The notes under the pieces were generated by a model. It was not told the DNA's origin. It made no database searches and worked only from the letters and a program-made list of their open reading frames with translations. Below are positions 25,891-35,395 of a DNA stretch of 64,000 nt, piece by piece. How positions within the stretch are numbered: position 1 is the first letter of the stretch; each line of letters begins with the position of its first letter. The DNA comes from Bifidobacterium catenulatum DSM 16992 = JCM 1194 = LMG 11043 (GTDB taxonomy: Bacteria; Actinomycetota; Actinomycetes; Actinomycetales; Bifidobacteriaceae). A program made the translations under genes and the position numbers. Where the stretch lies: contig NZ_AP012325.1 of NCBI RefSeq assembly GCF_001025195.1, positions 1,116,001 through 1,180,000 on the forward strand. Reading direction: 5' to 3'.

Positions 25891-26810
25891 ATCGACTTGG
25901 AAGCGAGCACCTCGCGCATGATTTCAGCAGTCTGCCCCGGAGTGCGTCCAACACGGATGCCCACGGCTTCGAGCGCTTCCTTCTTGTCTTGCGCAGTTCC
26001 CTTGCCGCCTGAAACGATGGCTCCAGCATGACCCATCTGCCTGCCTTCCGGTGCCGTGAAGCCAGCGATGTAGGCGACAACAGGCTTGGTCATATGCTCG
26101 GATGCCCACTTTGCAGCATCCTGCTCGGCGCTACCGCCAATTTCACCAATCATCACGACGGCCTTAGTGGCATCATCGTTTTCAAATGCTTCAAGGGCTT
26201 CCTGCAACGTGGTGCCAACAATGGGATCGCCGCCAGCGCCCAAGCATGCGGTGAAGCCGATGTCGGACAGCTCCCCCATCAGCTGATAGGTAAGAGTGCC
26301 GGACTTGGACACCAATCCCAAAGGTCCACGGGAGACGATGCCGTCCGGAATGATGCCGAGATTGCAACCCTGCGCACCTTCCATCGAAGAAAGCGTAAGC
26401 AGGCCAGGACAGTTCGGCCCGACGATGCGTACGCCCTTGCGCAATGCGAGCTCAACAAAATACGCACTGTCGGCAACCGGAATGCCTTCGGTGATAACCA
26501 CAATCAGCTTGATACCGGCTTCAATGGCCTCGACCACGGCATCCTTAGCAAAACGCGGCGGGACGAACACAACACTTGCCTGCGCACCGGTAGTTTCAAC
26601 AGCTTCGGAACAGCTACCAAAAACACGTAGAGTAATGTCTTCGCCGTTTTTTGCTTCAGGGAAATTGACTTCCTGGCCGGCCTTGCGAGCATTGACGCCG
26701 CCGACGATATTGGTACCGGCCTTCAGCATGCGCGCGGTATGGGTCATACCCTGGTGTCCAGTCATGCCCTGCACAATGACAGGTGCGCCATCCTCAATGA
26801 AAAGCGTCAT
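25887..26810 (-). CDS. sucD: Succinyl-CoA ligase, alpha subunit
   Basis: Alpha subunit of succinyl-CoA synthetase, interconverting succinyl-CoA and succinate with ATP/GTP formation. The 307-aa protein has the CoA-binding Rossmann region (VIVQGMTGHQGMTHTARMLKAGTNIVGGVN), GPNCPGLLT, and the phospho-histidine site MGHAGAIVSGGKGTAQDK (His about residue 257). Start overlaps nothing upstream: the sucC stop is 2 nt before, and an AAGGAGG inside the sucC end serves as ribosome site. The downstream gene overlaps by 4 nt. Confidence 0.97.
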   Translation of the reverse strand: MTLFIEDGAPVIVQGMTGHQGMTHTARMLKAGTNIVGGVNARKAGQEVNFPEAKNGEDITLRVFGSCSEAVETTGAQASVVFVPPRFAKDAVVEAIEAGIKLIVVITEGIPVADSAYFVELALRKGVRIVGPNCPGLLTLSSMEGAQGCNLGIIPDGIVSRGPLGLVSKSGTLTYQLMGELSDIGFTACLGAGGDPIVGTTLQEALEAFENDDATKAVVMIGEIGGSAEQDAAKWASEHMTKPVVAYIAGFTAPEGRQMGHAGAIVSGGKGTAQDKKEALEAVGIRVGRTPGQTAEIMREVLASKSI

Positions 26811-26812
26811 TT

Positions 26813-28006
26813 TCAGCGAACCTCCTTGCCATTGGCCGCAAGGCGTGCGGCCTGCTGTGCGGCTTCTTCCATGGTTTGTGCGACATGCAGATTGACTCGA
26901 TTGGCTTGGGCCAGAATGCGCAGGCCCTCAGCAGCGGCGTTGCCGTCGAAACGGACCACCAGAGGCTTGGAGCTGCCAAGCTTGTCAAGAGCTTCCAAAA
27001 TGCCTTTCGCCACCTGTTCGCAGGATGTGATGCCACCATACACGTTGACCAGCACCGATTCGACCTGCGGATCAGAGAGCACAATCTCCAGACTGCCGCA
27101 CATCACTTCGGCAGACGCGCCGCCACCGATATCAAGGAAGTTTGCAGGTTTGACATTGGTTCCCTGATCCTCACCGGCACCGGAAATGGCGTCGAGCGAA
27201 CTCATCACCAAACCGGCACCGTTGCCGATGACACCAACGGAACCTTGAAGATGCACATAATGCAAGCCATGTTCACGTGCCTTCTGCTCAAACGGATCGA
27301 CATGCACCGGATCCGCGAACCGATTCCACCCATCGTGGCGGAACGCCGCATTGTCGTCCAGAGAGATCTTGGCGTCCAACGCACACAACGTCTTGGACGA
27401 TTCGTCATCTGGATCACCGATCTTGGCAAGCGGGTTGATCTCAACAAGCGTAGCGTCATTGTCTTTGAAGCACTGCCACATCTTCAACAGAATCTGTGCG
27501 GCCTGATTAACATCGGCATGGTAGAAACCAATGCTTTCAGCCATTTTGGTGGCCGCTTCGAGGTCGAAATCCTCAAGCGCGTCAATATGCAGACGCTTGA
27601 CGGATTCCGGATGCTCCTTAGCGATCTCCTCAACCTCAGTACCGCCATTCGCTGTGGCAAGCACATCGAAATCACGGGAGGAACGATCCACGGAAATGGA
27701 GACATAGTACTCGTGAAGAATGTTCTTTGCCTCGGCTACCAACACGCCGCTGACCTTATGTTTGTGAATGGTCATCGGCAGGATGCCCTCGGATACAAGA
27801 ATAGCCTCATCGCGATTCTTCGCCAGCTTGACACCGCCAGCCTGACCGCGATGACCAATCTTCACCTGAGCCTTGATCACATTGGGGTAGCCAATCTGAT
27901 CGGCAGCCTCAGCCACTTCGTGAGAGTTCTGCGCGAACACTGCTTTAGGCGTTGGAATACCCTGCTCTTCAAGCAGCTCCCTAGCCTGATACTCATAGAG
28001 ATCCAT
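26813..28006 (-). CDS. sucC: Succinyl-CoA ligase, beta subunit
   Basis: Beta subunit, carrying the ATP-grasp nucleotide site and succinate pocket. The 397-aa protein begins MDLYEYQARELLEEQGIPTP, has VIKAQVKIGHRGQAGGVKLA (ATP-grasp, about residue 40), LVEINPLAKI (about 190) and GSVGVIGNGAGLVMSSLDAI plus NVYGGITSCEQVAKGI in the ligase domain. Its partner sucD follows after 2 nt. Start is ATG with a weak GGGAAAAAG; 51 bp separate it from apt upstream. Confidence 0.97.
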   Translation of the reverse strand: MDLYEYQARELLEEQGIPTPKAVFAQNSHEVAEAADQIGYPNVIKAQVKIGHRGQAGGVKLAKNRDEAILVSEGILPMTIHKHKVSGVLVAEAKNILHEYYVSISVDRSSRDFDVLATANGGTEVEEIAKEHPESVKRLHIDALEDFDLEAATKMAESIGFYHADVNQAAQILLKMWQCFKDNDATLVEINPLAKIGDPDDESSKTLCALDAKISLDDNAAFRHDGWNRFADPVHVDPFEQKAREHGLHYVHLQGSVGVIGNGAGLVMSSLDAISGAGEDQGTNVKPANFLDIGGGASAEVMCGSLEIVLSDPQVESVLVNVYGGITSCEQVAKGILEALDKLGSSKPLVVRFDGNAAAEGLRILAQANRVNLHVAQTMEEAAQQAARLAANGKEVR

Positions 28007-28057
28007 GGATTCTTTTTCCCTTGATGCTATTGGTTATTTATAAAGAATATACTCAAA

Positions 28058-28639
28058 TCACGCAGGCATGGTGATCAACGAACTGGCTGGATACCCCTGC
28101 AGGGACTTCATGCCGTCGATGCCGGTAAGTTCCATAACGAAACTGAAACCGGCCACCTTGCCACCGCACTTTTCGATCAGAGTACTGGCTGCATTAGCAG
28201 TTCCACCGGTAGCGATCAAATCATCAACGATGAGCACACGTTCACCCTCATGCACGGCGCTGGTTTCGATTTCCACGGCAGCCTGGCCATATTCAAGATC
28301 ATAATTCTGCGACACAGTATCAGGCGGAAGCTTACCGGCCTTGCGCACGGCGATGAATCCTTTGCCAAGACGCGCGGCCAATGCAGGACCAAATAAAAAA
28401 CCTCGCGCTTCAAGACCCGCAACGGCGTCGAAATCATGGGGATTCACTGGCAATGCGGCCTCAAGTGCGTCCAGGAGAACACCAAAGGCACGAGCATCAG
28501 CCAATACCGGCATGAAATCACGGAAAAGAATACCTTCTTTCGGGAAACCGGGAATCGTGCGAATTTTAGAAATGAGGTACTCGGCGTTTTCAGCTCCGAC
28601 CCTGCTTAAACCGGAAACGGTGATATCCGTTGATGCCAT
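28058..28639 (-). CDS. apt: Adenine phosphoribosyltransferase
   Basis: Purine salvage enzyme making AMP from adenine and PRPP. The product (193 aa from MASTDITVSGLSRV) shows IRTIPGFPKEGILFRDFMPVLAD, the adenine pocket VAGLEARGFLFGPALAARLG, and the PRPP loop VLIVDDLIATGGTANAA (about residue 130). I use the ATG at 28637-28639 behind AAGGAGAAAG; the frame is open to 28720 but the extra 27 residues are unlike the family. It follows yajC and precedes sucC. In most actinobacteria secD and secF lie between yajC and apt; here they are missing. Confidence 0.95.
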   Translation of the reverse strand: MASTDITVSGLSRVGAENAEYLISKIRTIPGFPKEGILFRDFMPVLADARAFGVLLDALEAALPVNPHDFDAVAGLEARGFLFGPALAARLGKGFIAVRKAGKLPPDTVSQNYDLEYGQAAVEIETSAVHEGERVLIVDDLIATGGTANAASTLIEKCGGKVAGFSFVMELTGIDGMKSLQGYPASSLITMPA

Positions 28640-28705
28640 GGCGGTAGTTTCTTTCTCCTTCAATATGCGGCACTTCGCATTATAGGATTTCGACGCGAAA
28701 AAGAA

Positions 28706-28737
28706 CGGCGAAAATCCCAAAAATGAGATTCCCGCCG
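28706..28737 (-). terminator. Possible terminator after yajC
   Basis: CGGCG/CGCCG and AATC/GATT pair across two A-C mismatches, followed on the minus strand by TTCTTTTT. The stem is imperfect, so the call is tentative. Confidence 0.4.
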
Positions 28738-28754
28738 ATATCTTTTATATGTTG

Positions 28755-29156
28755 TCAGTTGTTCTTCTGTTCGGTCTCAGTCTGTGCCACTTCGACATCA
28801 CCCTCAATCGGCTCCTGGGCAGCCTGATCTTCATCTGCAGAATCGGTGGGAAGCAGGTTGCCATTCTCATCGACCTCGTCATCATGCACATATGCGGGAC
28901 GCACATATTCACGGCTGATGGCGTTGAAGCCGAAACGAATCTGGGAGCCTTCGGAATCGATGACGATCTCCTCGTATTCGGTATCGACGGAAACAACCTT
29001 GCCGATTACACCGCCGATGGTAATGACCTCGGTGCCAGGCTGAAGATTGGCACGAAAATCCTGGCGCTCGGCCTGCTGCTGCTTAGCCTTCTTGGACTGC
29101 CAGAACATCATGCCAAACATGACGACCATGATGACGATGAGAAACATGTAATTCAA
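28755..29156 (-). CDS. yajC: Preprotein translocase accessory subunit YajC
   Basis: Single-span membrane protein associated with SecDF-YidC at the Sec translocon. The 133-aa product begins MNYMFLIVIMVVMFGMMFWQSKKAKQQQ (membrane helix then basic stretch), followed by the conserved cytoplasmic region NLQPGTEVITIGGVIGKVVSVD and a long acidic tail (ENGNLLPTDSADEDQ...). Start is TTG at 29154-29156 with AAGGAG at the right distance; an in-frame ATG three codons later is possible. It lies in the ruvCAB-yajC order typical of actinobacteria, but secD and secF do not follow. Confidence 0.92.
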   Translation of the reverse strand: MNYMFLIVIMVVMFGMMFWQSKKAKQQQAERQDFRANLQPGTEVITIGGVIGKVVSVDTEYEEIVIDSEGSQIRFGFNAISREYVRPAYVHDDEVDENGNLLPTDSADEDQAAQEPIEGDVEVAQTETEQKNN

Positions 29157-29213
29157 AGCACAACTCCTTGAGGTGGACGCTCAAAACGGGACCTTATGTC
29201 CAAGATAACGAGT

Positions 29214-30302
29214 CTAGGCTAGCTTGCTGACATCAATCTGAGATTCGTCAGGCACTAAACCGAGATGTTCCCATGCCTTACGTGTCGCCACACGCCCCTT
29301 CGGCGTGCGCACGAGGAACCCCTCACGAACCAAATACGGCTCGCAAACCGTTTCCACGGTTTCCGATTCCTCGCCGACCATGGCAGACAGATTGTTCAGC
29401 CCGACCGGCCCTCCGTTGAAATTAGTGACAATGGCTTTTAGCACCGCGATATCCAAGCGATCCAGACCTTCAGTATCGATCTGATATAACGCCAAGGCCT
29501 CCTTGACATCATTTGGATGCACGGTTTCCAGATCATGTACGATGGCCCAATCCCTTACGCGACGAAGCAATCGGTTGGCGATACGCGGCGTACCCCTCGA
29601 ACGCATGGCAAGCTGGTGGGCAGCACCGTCCTCGAGGCGGATGCCAAGCACAGCCGAAGATCGTTCGATAAGCTTTTCAAGCTCCTCATGCGGATAAAAG
29701 TCGAGATGCGCGGTGAAACCGAAACGAGCCCTCAACGGCGACGGCAACATGCCTTCACGAGTGGTGGCACCAATCACTGTAAACCGCGGCAAAGTAAGAG
29801 GGATGGAGGAAGCGCCCGGTCCTTTGCCGACCATCACGTCAACACGAAAATCCTCCATAGCTATATACAACAATTCCTCGGCTGCCCGTGGAAGACGATG
29901 GATCTCGTCGATGAAGAGCACTTCCCCAGCATCCAAAGAACTCAGAATGGAAGCCAGATCGCCGGCATGTTGAATGGCCGGACCGGAAGTGACTCTGATC
30001 GGCACTCCAAGCTCGTTGGCAACAATCATGGCCAACGTGGTCTTGCCCAAGCCCGGAGGCCCCGCCAAAAGAATATGATCCGGAGGAACGTCACGTTTGC
30101 GGGCAGCGTCCAAAAACAGCTGCAGCTGCGCCTTGAGCCTCGGCTGTCCGATGAAACCGTCAAGAACATGGGGTCGCAATTCCTCGTCGCTCACCGGCTC
30201 GTTGCCGACTGGCGATGCGGAAACCATGCGGAGTGATTCCTCGTTGGCACCAGTATTCGACTGGTCGAATGCAGAGTCGTTCGTCATGATGGTGCGATTC
30301 AC
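29214..30302 (-). CDS. ruvB: Holliday junction branch migration helicase RuvB
   Basis: AAA+ hexameric motor that drives Holliday junction branch migration with RuvA. The 362-aa protein shows [19 protein letters not shown], Walker [12 protein letters not shown] (about residue 82), Walker [12 protein letters not shown], sensor [19 protein letters not shown] and the C-terminal winged helix ([27 protein letters not shown]). GTG start overlaps the ruvA stop by 4 nt (GTGA). Expected to be co-induced with ruvA from the LexA-type box at 30941. Confidence 0.97.
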   Translation of the reverse strand: MNRTIMTNDSAFDQSNTGANEESLRMVSASPVGNEPVSDEELRPHVLDGFIGQPRLKAQLQLFLDAARKRDVPPDHILLAGPPGLGKTTLAMIVANELGVPIRVTSGPAIQHAGDLASILSSLDAGEVLFIDEIHRLPRAAEELLYIAMEDFRVDVMVGKGPGASSIPLTLPRFTVIGATTREGMLPSPLRARFGFTAHLDFYPHEELEKLIERSSAVLGIRLEDGAAHQLAMRSRGTPRIANRLLRRVRDWAIVHDLETVHPNDVKEALALYQIDTEGLDRLDIAVLKAIVTNFNGGPVGLNNLSAMVGEESETVETVCEPYLVREGFLVRTPKGRVATRKAWEHLGLVPDESQIDVSKLA

Positions 30303-30916
30303 CTACCTCGATCAAGGGACGCCAACGCGAGTCTGAGCACACGAGGCACGTCATCGTCTCCCAGTGGAATATCGATATGGTTGCTCTCGCAGACCTCTTG
30401 CACGGCATGAACGGCATCCTGTTGACGCCACCCAAGAGACATCAGGCCTTCCACCACCTGTTCCGAACCAGTATCTTCCGTGGAACGTGTTTCAGGAGAA
30501 GCGCCTTCGATCTGGCTAAGGTCAATGGACCCTTTAAGCTCAAGGATGATTTTTTGCGCACCTTTTTTACCTAATCCCGGCGCCTTCGCCAGCGCAGTGG
30601 CATCGCCATCTGCCACGGCCCTCGCCAAACGTTCCGGAGGCAACGTCGAAAGCAAGGAAAGGGCAACCTTCGGGCCAATGCCACTGACCTTCTGCAATTG
30701 CAGGAACATACGTTTCGATGCGAGCGAGGAAAAGCCATACAGCGTGATCGCATCCTGCGAAACGTTCAACGACGTGTACACCTTCACCGTTTGACCGGCG
30801 TGCATGGAAGCCAGATCCGCCGAAGGCATCCTAGTCTCATAACCAACTCCCCCGACCTCAATGATCGCCGAAGCCGCGTCAATGGAATCGACTTGGCCAT
30901 GCAACATGCCTATCAT
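30299..30916 (-). CDS. ruvA: Holliday junction-binding protein RuvA
   Basis: Tetrameric junction-binding subunit of RuvAB. The 205-aa product begins [13 protein letters not shown] with the OB fold ([11 protein letters not shown]), two helix-hairpin-helix motifs ([16 protein letters not shown] and [19 protein letters not shown]) and the C-terminal RuvB-binding domain ([17 protein letters not shown]). The ATG at 30914-30916 follows a strong GGGAGGTGA; seven further codons are open upstream but are not needed. It overlaps ruvB by 4 nt and is 44 bp from ruvC, with a LexA-type palindrome in that gap. Confidence 0.97.
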   Translation of the reverse strand: MIGMLHGQVDSIDAASAIIEVGGVGYETRMPSADLASMHAGQTVKVYTSLNVSQDAITLYGFSSLASKRMFLQLQKVSGIGPKVALSLLSTLPPERLARAVADGDATALAKAPGLGKKGAQKIILELKGSIDLSQIEGASPETRSTEDTGSEQVVEGLMSLGWRQQDAVHAVQEVCESNHIDIPLGDDDVPRVLRLALASLDRGR

Positions 30917-30940
30917 GCCGTCACCTCCCATAAACAATCA

Positions 30941-30956
30941 TAGAACATCTGTTCGA
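30941..30956. promoter_or_regulatory. Probable LexA (SOS) box upstream of ruvA
   Basis: TAGAACATCTGTTCGA contains GAAC-N4-GTTC and differs at one base from the actinobacterial SOS consensus TCGAAC-N4-GTTCGA. It lies 25 nt before the ruvA start, in the ruvC-ruvA gap, a sensible place for damage-inducible control of ruvAB. Confidence 0.7.
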
Positions 30957-30960
30957 TAGT

Positions 30961-31542
30961 TTACATTCCTCTACGGACGCCACGTTGCCGTGCCGCATTC
31001 TGCGAGGCAAGCGCCCATTGACGTTGCGCATCAGTGAGATGTTGTTCACGTTCACCCCCTTGCAGCGCGCCCGCAGGACGAAGAGCATGGCAAATCGCAA
31101 TGGCCAACGCGTCGGCCGCGTCAGCAGGTTTAGGCAAGGTATTCAGCCCCAGAATACGGGAGACCATACGTTCCATCTGAATCTTCTCGGCCTTGCCGTT
31201 GCCAGTGATCGCCATTTTCGATTCAGTCGGCGTATGCAAGGCAACAGGAATTCCACGCTGGGCTGCGGCCAACATGGCCAGTCCAGCCGCCTGCGCGGTC
31301 CCCAACACAGTGTTGCGGTTCTCTTGCGCGAACACACGCTCAATGGACACGGTATCCGGCGCAAACCGTTCTATTTTTTCAACCAGCCCATCGTATATGG
31401 CCAACAGGCGCAGATCCTGTGACATTTTCGGATCAGACCGCACCACATCCACATGAATAAAAGAAAGCCGGCGGTATGCGCCGGCTTCGATCACGCCGAC
31501 CCCGCAGCGAGTCAGCCCGGGGTCGACGCCAAGAATAATCAC
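30961..31542 (-). CDS. ruvC: Holliday junction resolvase RuvC
   Basis: Endonuclease that cuts Holliday junctions. The 193-aa protein begins [19 protein letters not shown] (first catalytic Asp at residue 7), has [23 protein letters not shown] (catalytic Glu about 68) and the C-terminal acidic pair in [16 protein letters not shown]. The C-terminus is a basic extension (RQRGVRRGM). GTG start after GAGGAG; only 6 bp separate it from yebC. Confidence 0.96.
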   Translation of the reverse strand: MIILGVDPGLTRCGVGVIEAGAYRRLSFIHVDVVRSDPKMSQDLRLLAIYDGLVEKIERFAPDTVSIERVFAQENRNTVLGTAQAAGLAMLAAAQRGIPVALHTPTESKMAITGNGKAEKIQMERMVSRILGLNTLPKPADAADALAIAICHALRPAGALQGGEREQHLTDAQRQWALASQNAARQRGVRRGM

Positions 31543-31548
31543 GCTCGA

Positions 31549-32304
31549 TTACTCCTCGTCAAGCTGAGCCATAACCTCATCGGAGGCGGTCCAGTTGGAG
31601 TAGATGTTCTGCACATCGTCCAAATCGTCGAGGTTGTCGATGAGCTTGGACACCTTCTGAGCATCCTCGAGAGTCAATTCAACCTCGTTCTTCGGCATCA
31701 TGACCAGATCGGCGGAATCGTAATCGAAACCAGCGTCCTGCAGAGCCTTACGAACATCGATCATTTCGGAAGGACCGGTGACAACGGTGAACACATCACC
31801 ATCTTCGGTCACATCCTCGGCGCCAGCTTCAGCGGCCTTTTCGAACAGATCATCGAAATCAACACCTTCGGCAGGAACGATAATCTGGCCCTTGCGCTCG
31901 AAATTGAAGCTCACGGAACCGGAGGTAGCCAAGGAACCATTACCCTTGGTCAGGGTGGAACGCACTTCAGCGGCCGCACGATTACGGTTGTCGGTAAGGC
32001 ATTCGATGATCAGACCGACGCCTGCGGGAGCATAGCCCTCATAGACGATATCTTCGTAGTTGGCACCGCCGGCCTCTTCACCAGAACCACGCTTGACAGC
32101 GCGCTTGATATTATCGGCAGGCATGGAAGCCTTCTTGGCCTTGTAGATGGCGTCGTACAGGGACGGGTTGCCGTCAGGATCGCCACCACCCATACGTGCT
32201 GCAATCTCGATATTCTTGATCAGCTTGGCGAACAGCTTGCCACGCTTCGCGTCGATGGCGGCCTTCTTGTGCTTGGTGGTCGCCCACTTGGAATGACCTG
32301 ACAT
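31549..32304 (-). CDS. yebC: YebC/PmpR-family protein (TACO1-like)
   Basis: Members bind DNA or the ribosome; recent work shows YebC proteins help translation of polyproline stretches, besides older reports as transcriptional regulators. The 251-aa protein begins [27 protein letters not shown], the family signature, followed by [18 protein letters not shown] and [22 protein letters not shown]. Length is standard. TAGGAGC precedes the ATG. It heads the yebC-ruvC-ruvA-ruvB run, the usual actinobacterial arrangement. Confidence 0.95.
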   Translation of the reverse strand: MSGHSKWATTKHKKAAIDAKRGKLFAKLIKNIEIAARMGGGDPDGNPSLYDAIYKAKKASMPADNIKRAVKRGSGEEAGGANYEDIVYEGYAPAGVGLIIECLTDNRNRAAAEVRSTLTKGNGSLATSGSVSFNFERKGQIIVPAEGVDFDDLFEKAAEAGAEDVTEDGDVFTVVTGPSEMIDVRKALQDAGFDYDSADLVMMPKNEVELTLEDAQKVSKLIDNLDDLDDVQNIYSNWTASDEVMAQLDEE

Positions 32305-32418
32305 AATGCTCCTAGGCAGGTTGCGGATGTTTCAAACGAAACGATTCTAAAGCGGTTCTAAGACAAAGCGCCTGACATATGGTTGTCAGGCGCGTCAACA
32401 TTCGACATTTGCAGGCAG

Positions 32419-33081
32419 TTATAGCTGATATGTCCTATGGCCGGCAGCCATCTGTCGACGTGCTTCGAGAACGCGCTGGAATACTGTGACCACACCTAAA
32501 ACCGCAAGCAATACCATGTCAATGGCCAGCCATAGGCCGTGATGCGTCAGCCCAGTGATCGCCATGCCCACCAGAATGATGACCAGTCTGTCGGCGCGCG
32601 TTGCGATACCGTTCTTTACCTCGAAGCCAACGGATTCCGCACGGGCACGCGCATACGACGTCACAAACGACGTCATCATTGACACCATGGCCGCGCCGAC
32701 GCCAACCCAACTAATGTAATCCGGACTTGACTGACTGATGTCATACCACCAATCGGCGTGCAAGATGAAGAAGACGATCACTCCGGCAAGCAACGCCCAA
32801 TCGGCGATACGATCCAACGTGGAATCCAGAAAAGCGCCGAATTGGGTGCCTCCCGTGGTCAGCTTCGCGATTGAACCGTCCAGGGAATCGGCCAGCACCA
32901 GCAATGTCAGTACTACGGCTCCAGCGAAAAGCCACCCCGTGATGCCGGTGACGAAGGCAACCACAATGGTTCCAATGGTGCCTATGACCGTCACCGCATT
33001 CGCGGTCAGGCCAATGGATATCAACGCTTTGGCAAGCGGTTCTATGAGCTTTTTGAATGGTGCGCGAAGATGTTCTAGCAT
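32419..33081 (-). CDS. Phosphatidylinositol-phosphate synthase-like CDP-alcohol phosphotransferase
   Basis: Enzymes of this kind join CDP-diacylglycerol to inositol-1-phosphate, giving PIP, the precursor of actinobacterial phosphatidylinositol. The product (220 aa from MLEHLRAPFKKL) has about six membrane helices and the CDP-alcohol motif DSLDGSIAKLTTGGTQFGAF followed by LDSTLD, with four Asp residues. The usual Arg in DG-x2-AR is Lys here. A position next to thrS matches mycobacterial pgsA1, but the acyltransferase and pimA that normally follow are missing. I use the ATG at 33079-33081; an earlier ATG (33120) lies inside the thrS terminator stem. Confidence 0.82.
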   Translation of the reverse strand: MLEHLRAPFKKLIEPLAKALISIGLTANAVTVIGTIGTIVVAFVTGITGWLFAGAVVLTLLVLADSLDGSIAKLTTGGTQFGAFLDSTLDRIADWALLAGVIVFFILHADWWYDISQSSPDYISWVGVGAAMVSMMTSFVTSYARARAESVGFEVKNGIATRADRLVIILVGMAITGLTHHGLWLAIDMVLLAVLGVVTVFQRVLEARRQMAAGHRTYQL

Positions 33082-33103
33082 GCGGATTCCTGTTTCTCGG
33101 AAA

Positions 33104-33145
33104 ACGAAAAGGGCGCGCAAGCGTCAATAATGATGCTTGTGCGCC
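33104..33145 (-). terminator. Intrinsic terminator after thrS, close to the next start codon
   Basis: GGCGCGCAAGCGTCA (33112-33126) pairs with TGATGCTTGTGCGCC (33131-33145) around ATAA; on the minus strand TTTTCGTTTT follows. The T-run ends about 20 nt before the PIP-synthase start. Confidence 0.85.
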
Positions 33146-33191
33146 TTTATATGACCCATGATCTTATGAGACCGAATGCAAGCGAATCGGC

Positions 33192-35225
33192 TCAGTCTGC
33201 GATGGCGGCCTTGAAGTCGTCGACGTTGTTGACCTGAACGCGCTTCTTGAGCACGGTCATGATCTGCGCCTTGGCTTCATCGGTCGGCACGCCGTTCAGC
33301 TGGCTGCCATCACGGAAGCGGAAGCTCACCGCATTGTTGTTCATGTCTTCCTCGCCAACGATGAGGATGAACGGAACCTTGGACTTGGAAGCGTTGCGGA
33401 TCTTCTTGCCGAAACGATCGTCGGACATGTCGATTTCACAACGAACCGTTTCCTCTTCGAGACTGGCGATGAACTGCTGCAAGTGCGGGGCGAATTCATC
33501 GGCAACCGGCACGCCAAGCACCTGAACCGGAGCGAGCCATGCCGGGAAAGCACCGGCGTAATGCTCAAGAAGCACGGCGAAGAAGCGTTCGATGGAACCG
33601 AACAGCGCACGGTGGATCATCACCGGACGCTGGTGGGTACCGTCCGCAGCGATGTATTCCAAGCCGAAACGTTCCGGAAGGTTGAAATCAAGCTGGATGG
33701 TGGACACCTGCCAGGTACGGCCGATGGCATCACGAGCCTGCACGGAAATCTTCGGACCGTAGAAGGCTGCGCCGCACGGATCGTCAATCAGCTCAAGGCC
33801 GGATTCCTTGGCGACTTCGGCCAGCGTATTGGTGGCTTCTTCCCAGATCTCGTCAGAACCGACGTACTTGTGCGGATCCTTGGTGGACAGCTCCAGATAG
33901 AAGTCGTCCAGACCGAAGTCCTTCAACAGGCCAAGCACGAAGGTCAGCAGGTTTTTCAACTCGTCCTTCATCTGCTCGCGAGTGCAGTAGATGTGGGAGT
34001 CATCCTGAGTCAAGCCGCGCACGCGGGTCAGACCATGCACCTCGCCGGACTTCTCGTAACGATACACCGTACCGAATTCGAACAGGCGCAATGGCAGCTC
34101 GCGGTAGGAACGCTGGCGGGACTTGAAGATCAGGTTGTGCATCGGGCAGTTCATCGGCTTCAGGTAGTAGTCGAAGCCCTGCTTGATGACGTTGCCGTTC
34201 TCGTCCTTTTCCTCATCCAGACGCATTGCGGGATACATGCCATCCTTGTACCAATGCAGATGGCCGGAAGTCTCGTACAGACCGCCCTTGGTGATGTGCG
34301 GAGTCTGCACGAAGCTGTAGTGGTGCTTGCGATGCATTTCGCGGGAGTAATCCTCCATCGCGTTAATCACGGCAGCGCCCTTCGGATGGAACACAGCCAG
34401 ACCCGGACCGATCTCATCCGGGAAGGAGAACAAATCCATTTCCGCGCCAAGCTTGCGATGGTCACGCTTGGCGGCCTCCTCAAGACGAGTCTGATAGGCC
34501 TTGAGATCTTCTTTGGTGGCGAAAGCCGCGCCATAAACGCGCTGCAGCATCGGATTAGCTTCGCTGCCACGCCAATATGCAGCTGCGGAACGCTCGATCT
34601 TGAACGCCTTGATATAGCGGGTGTTCGGCAGGTGCGGTCCGCGGCACAGGTCCTTCCAAACCACATTGCCGTCGCGGTCGACATTATCGTAGAAGCTCAG
34701 TTCCTTGCCGCTGATTTCAGTGGCGGCCTCCGGATCGAGGTGGGCTTCCTTGTCTTTGATTAGCTCCAGCTTGTACGGCTGATCAGCCTCTTCCGCCAAA
34801 GCCTCCTCTTCGGTCACCACGCGGCGACGGAAGGACTGGGACGATTTGATGATGCGCTGCATGCGCTTTTCGATCTCTTTGAGATCGTCAGGAGTGAACG
34901 GAGTCTCAACATCGAAATCGTAGTAGAAACCGTCTTTGATGACCGGGCCGACACCAAGCTTGGCGTCCGGGCGGATCTCCTGCACGGCCTGTGCCATGAC
35001 ATGGGTCGCGGAGTGACGCATAATGGCCAAACCGTCTTCGCTATCAAGCACGATTGGTTCCACAACATCGCCGTCATGCAGTTCGGTATACAAATCGCGA
35101 GGTTCACCGTTAAGACGCACCGCGATGATGTTCTTGTCTTCCGCAAAGAGCTGGACGCCAGTCTGGTCTGCTGCCACCTCCTTCGCTTCGCCGTTGAGTA
35201 TGATGGAGATGGTCTGTTCAGCCAT
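33192..35225 (-). CDS. thrS: Threonine--tRNA ligase
   Basis: Class II aminoacyl-tRNA synthetase charging tRNA-Thr. The 677-aa product has an N-terminal TGS domain (residues 1-65), the editing domain with HSATH, the zinc-binding catalytic core with class II motif 2 region ([21 protein letters not shown]) and [13 protein letters not shown] (motif 3), and the anticodon domain starting near [11 protein letters not shown]. The Zn ligand Cys is in [10 protein letters not shown] start at [13 protein letters not shown] (35225) with AAAGGACAACCC before it; 43 more codons are open upstream but unlike the family. No T-box leader is visible in the 170 bp upstream. Confidence 0.97.
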   Translation of the reverse strand: MAEQTISIILNGEAKEVAADQTGVQLFAEDKNIIAVRLNGEPRDLYTELHDGDVVEPIVLDSEDGLAIMRHSATHVMAQAVQEIRPDAKLGVGPVIKDGFYYDFDVETPFTPDDLKEIEKRMQRIIKSSQSFRRRVVTEEEALAEEADQPYKLELIKDKEAHLDPEAATEISGKELSFYDNVDRDGNVVWKDLCRGPHLPNTRYIKAFKIERSAAAYWRGSEANPMLQRVYGAAFATKEDLKAYQTRLEEAAKRDHRKLGAEMDLFSFPDEIGPGLAVFHPKGAAVINAMEDYSREMHRKHHYSFVQTPHITKGGLYETSGHLHWYKDGMYPAMRLDEEKDENGNVIKQGFDYYLKPMNCPMHNLIFKSRQRSYRELPLRLFEFGTVYRYEKSGEVHGLTRVRGLTQDDSHIYCTREQMKDELKNLLTFVLGLLKDFGLDDFYLELSTKDPHKYVGSDEIWEEATNTLAEVAKESGLELIDDPCGAAFYGPKISVQARDAIGRTWQVSTIQLDFNLPERFGLEYIAADGTHQRPVMIHRALFGSIERFFAVLLEHYAGAFPAWLAPVQVLGVPVADEFAPHLQQFIASLEEETVRCEIDMSDDRFGKKIRNASKSKVPFILIVGEEDMNNNAVSFRFRDGSQLNGVPTDEAKAQIMTVLKKRVQVNNVDDFKAAIAD

Positions 35226-35395
35226 GGGTTGTCCTTTGCTATCGGGGTCCGCGTTACTAATGTGCAGGCCTGGACTGTATGTCAACGATGAACAAGATAG
35301 GGTTGAGGGCAGACATCGGCACGCTGAAAAAGTGAACGGCATTCTACAACACAATTATTTTTAGGATCGACCAAAAGAAAACGCTACTTAAGGAA

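Noticed and set aside
33483..34763. 426-codon plus-strand frame antisense to thrS
   Set aside because: Shadow of thrS; no independent support.
35226..35395. T-box leader before thrS; glycine or THF riboswitch before glyA (62147-62407)
   Set aside because: None of the conserved T-box, glycine or THF core motifs were seen in these short leaders.
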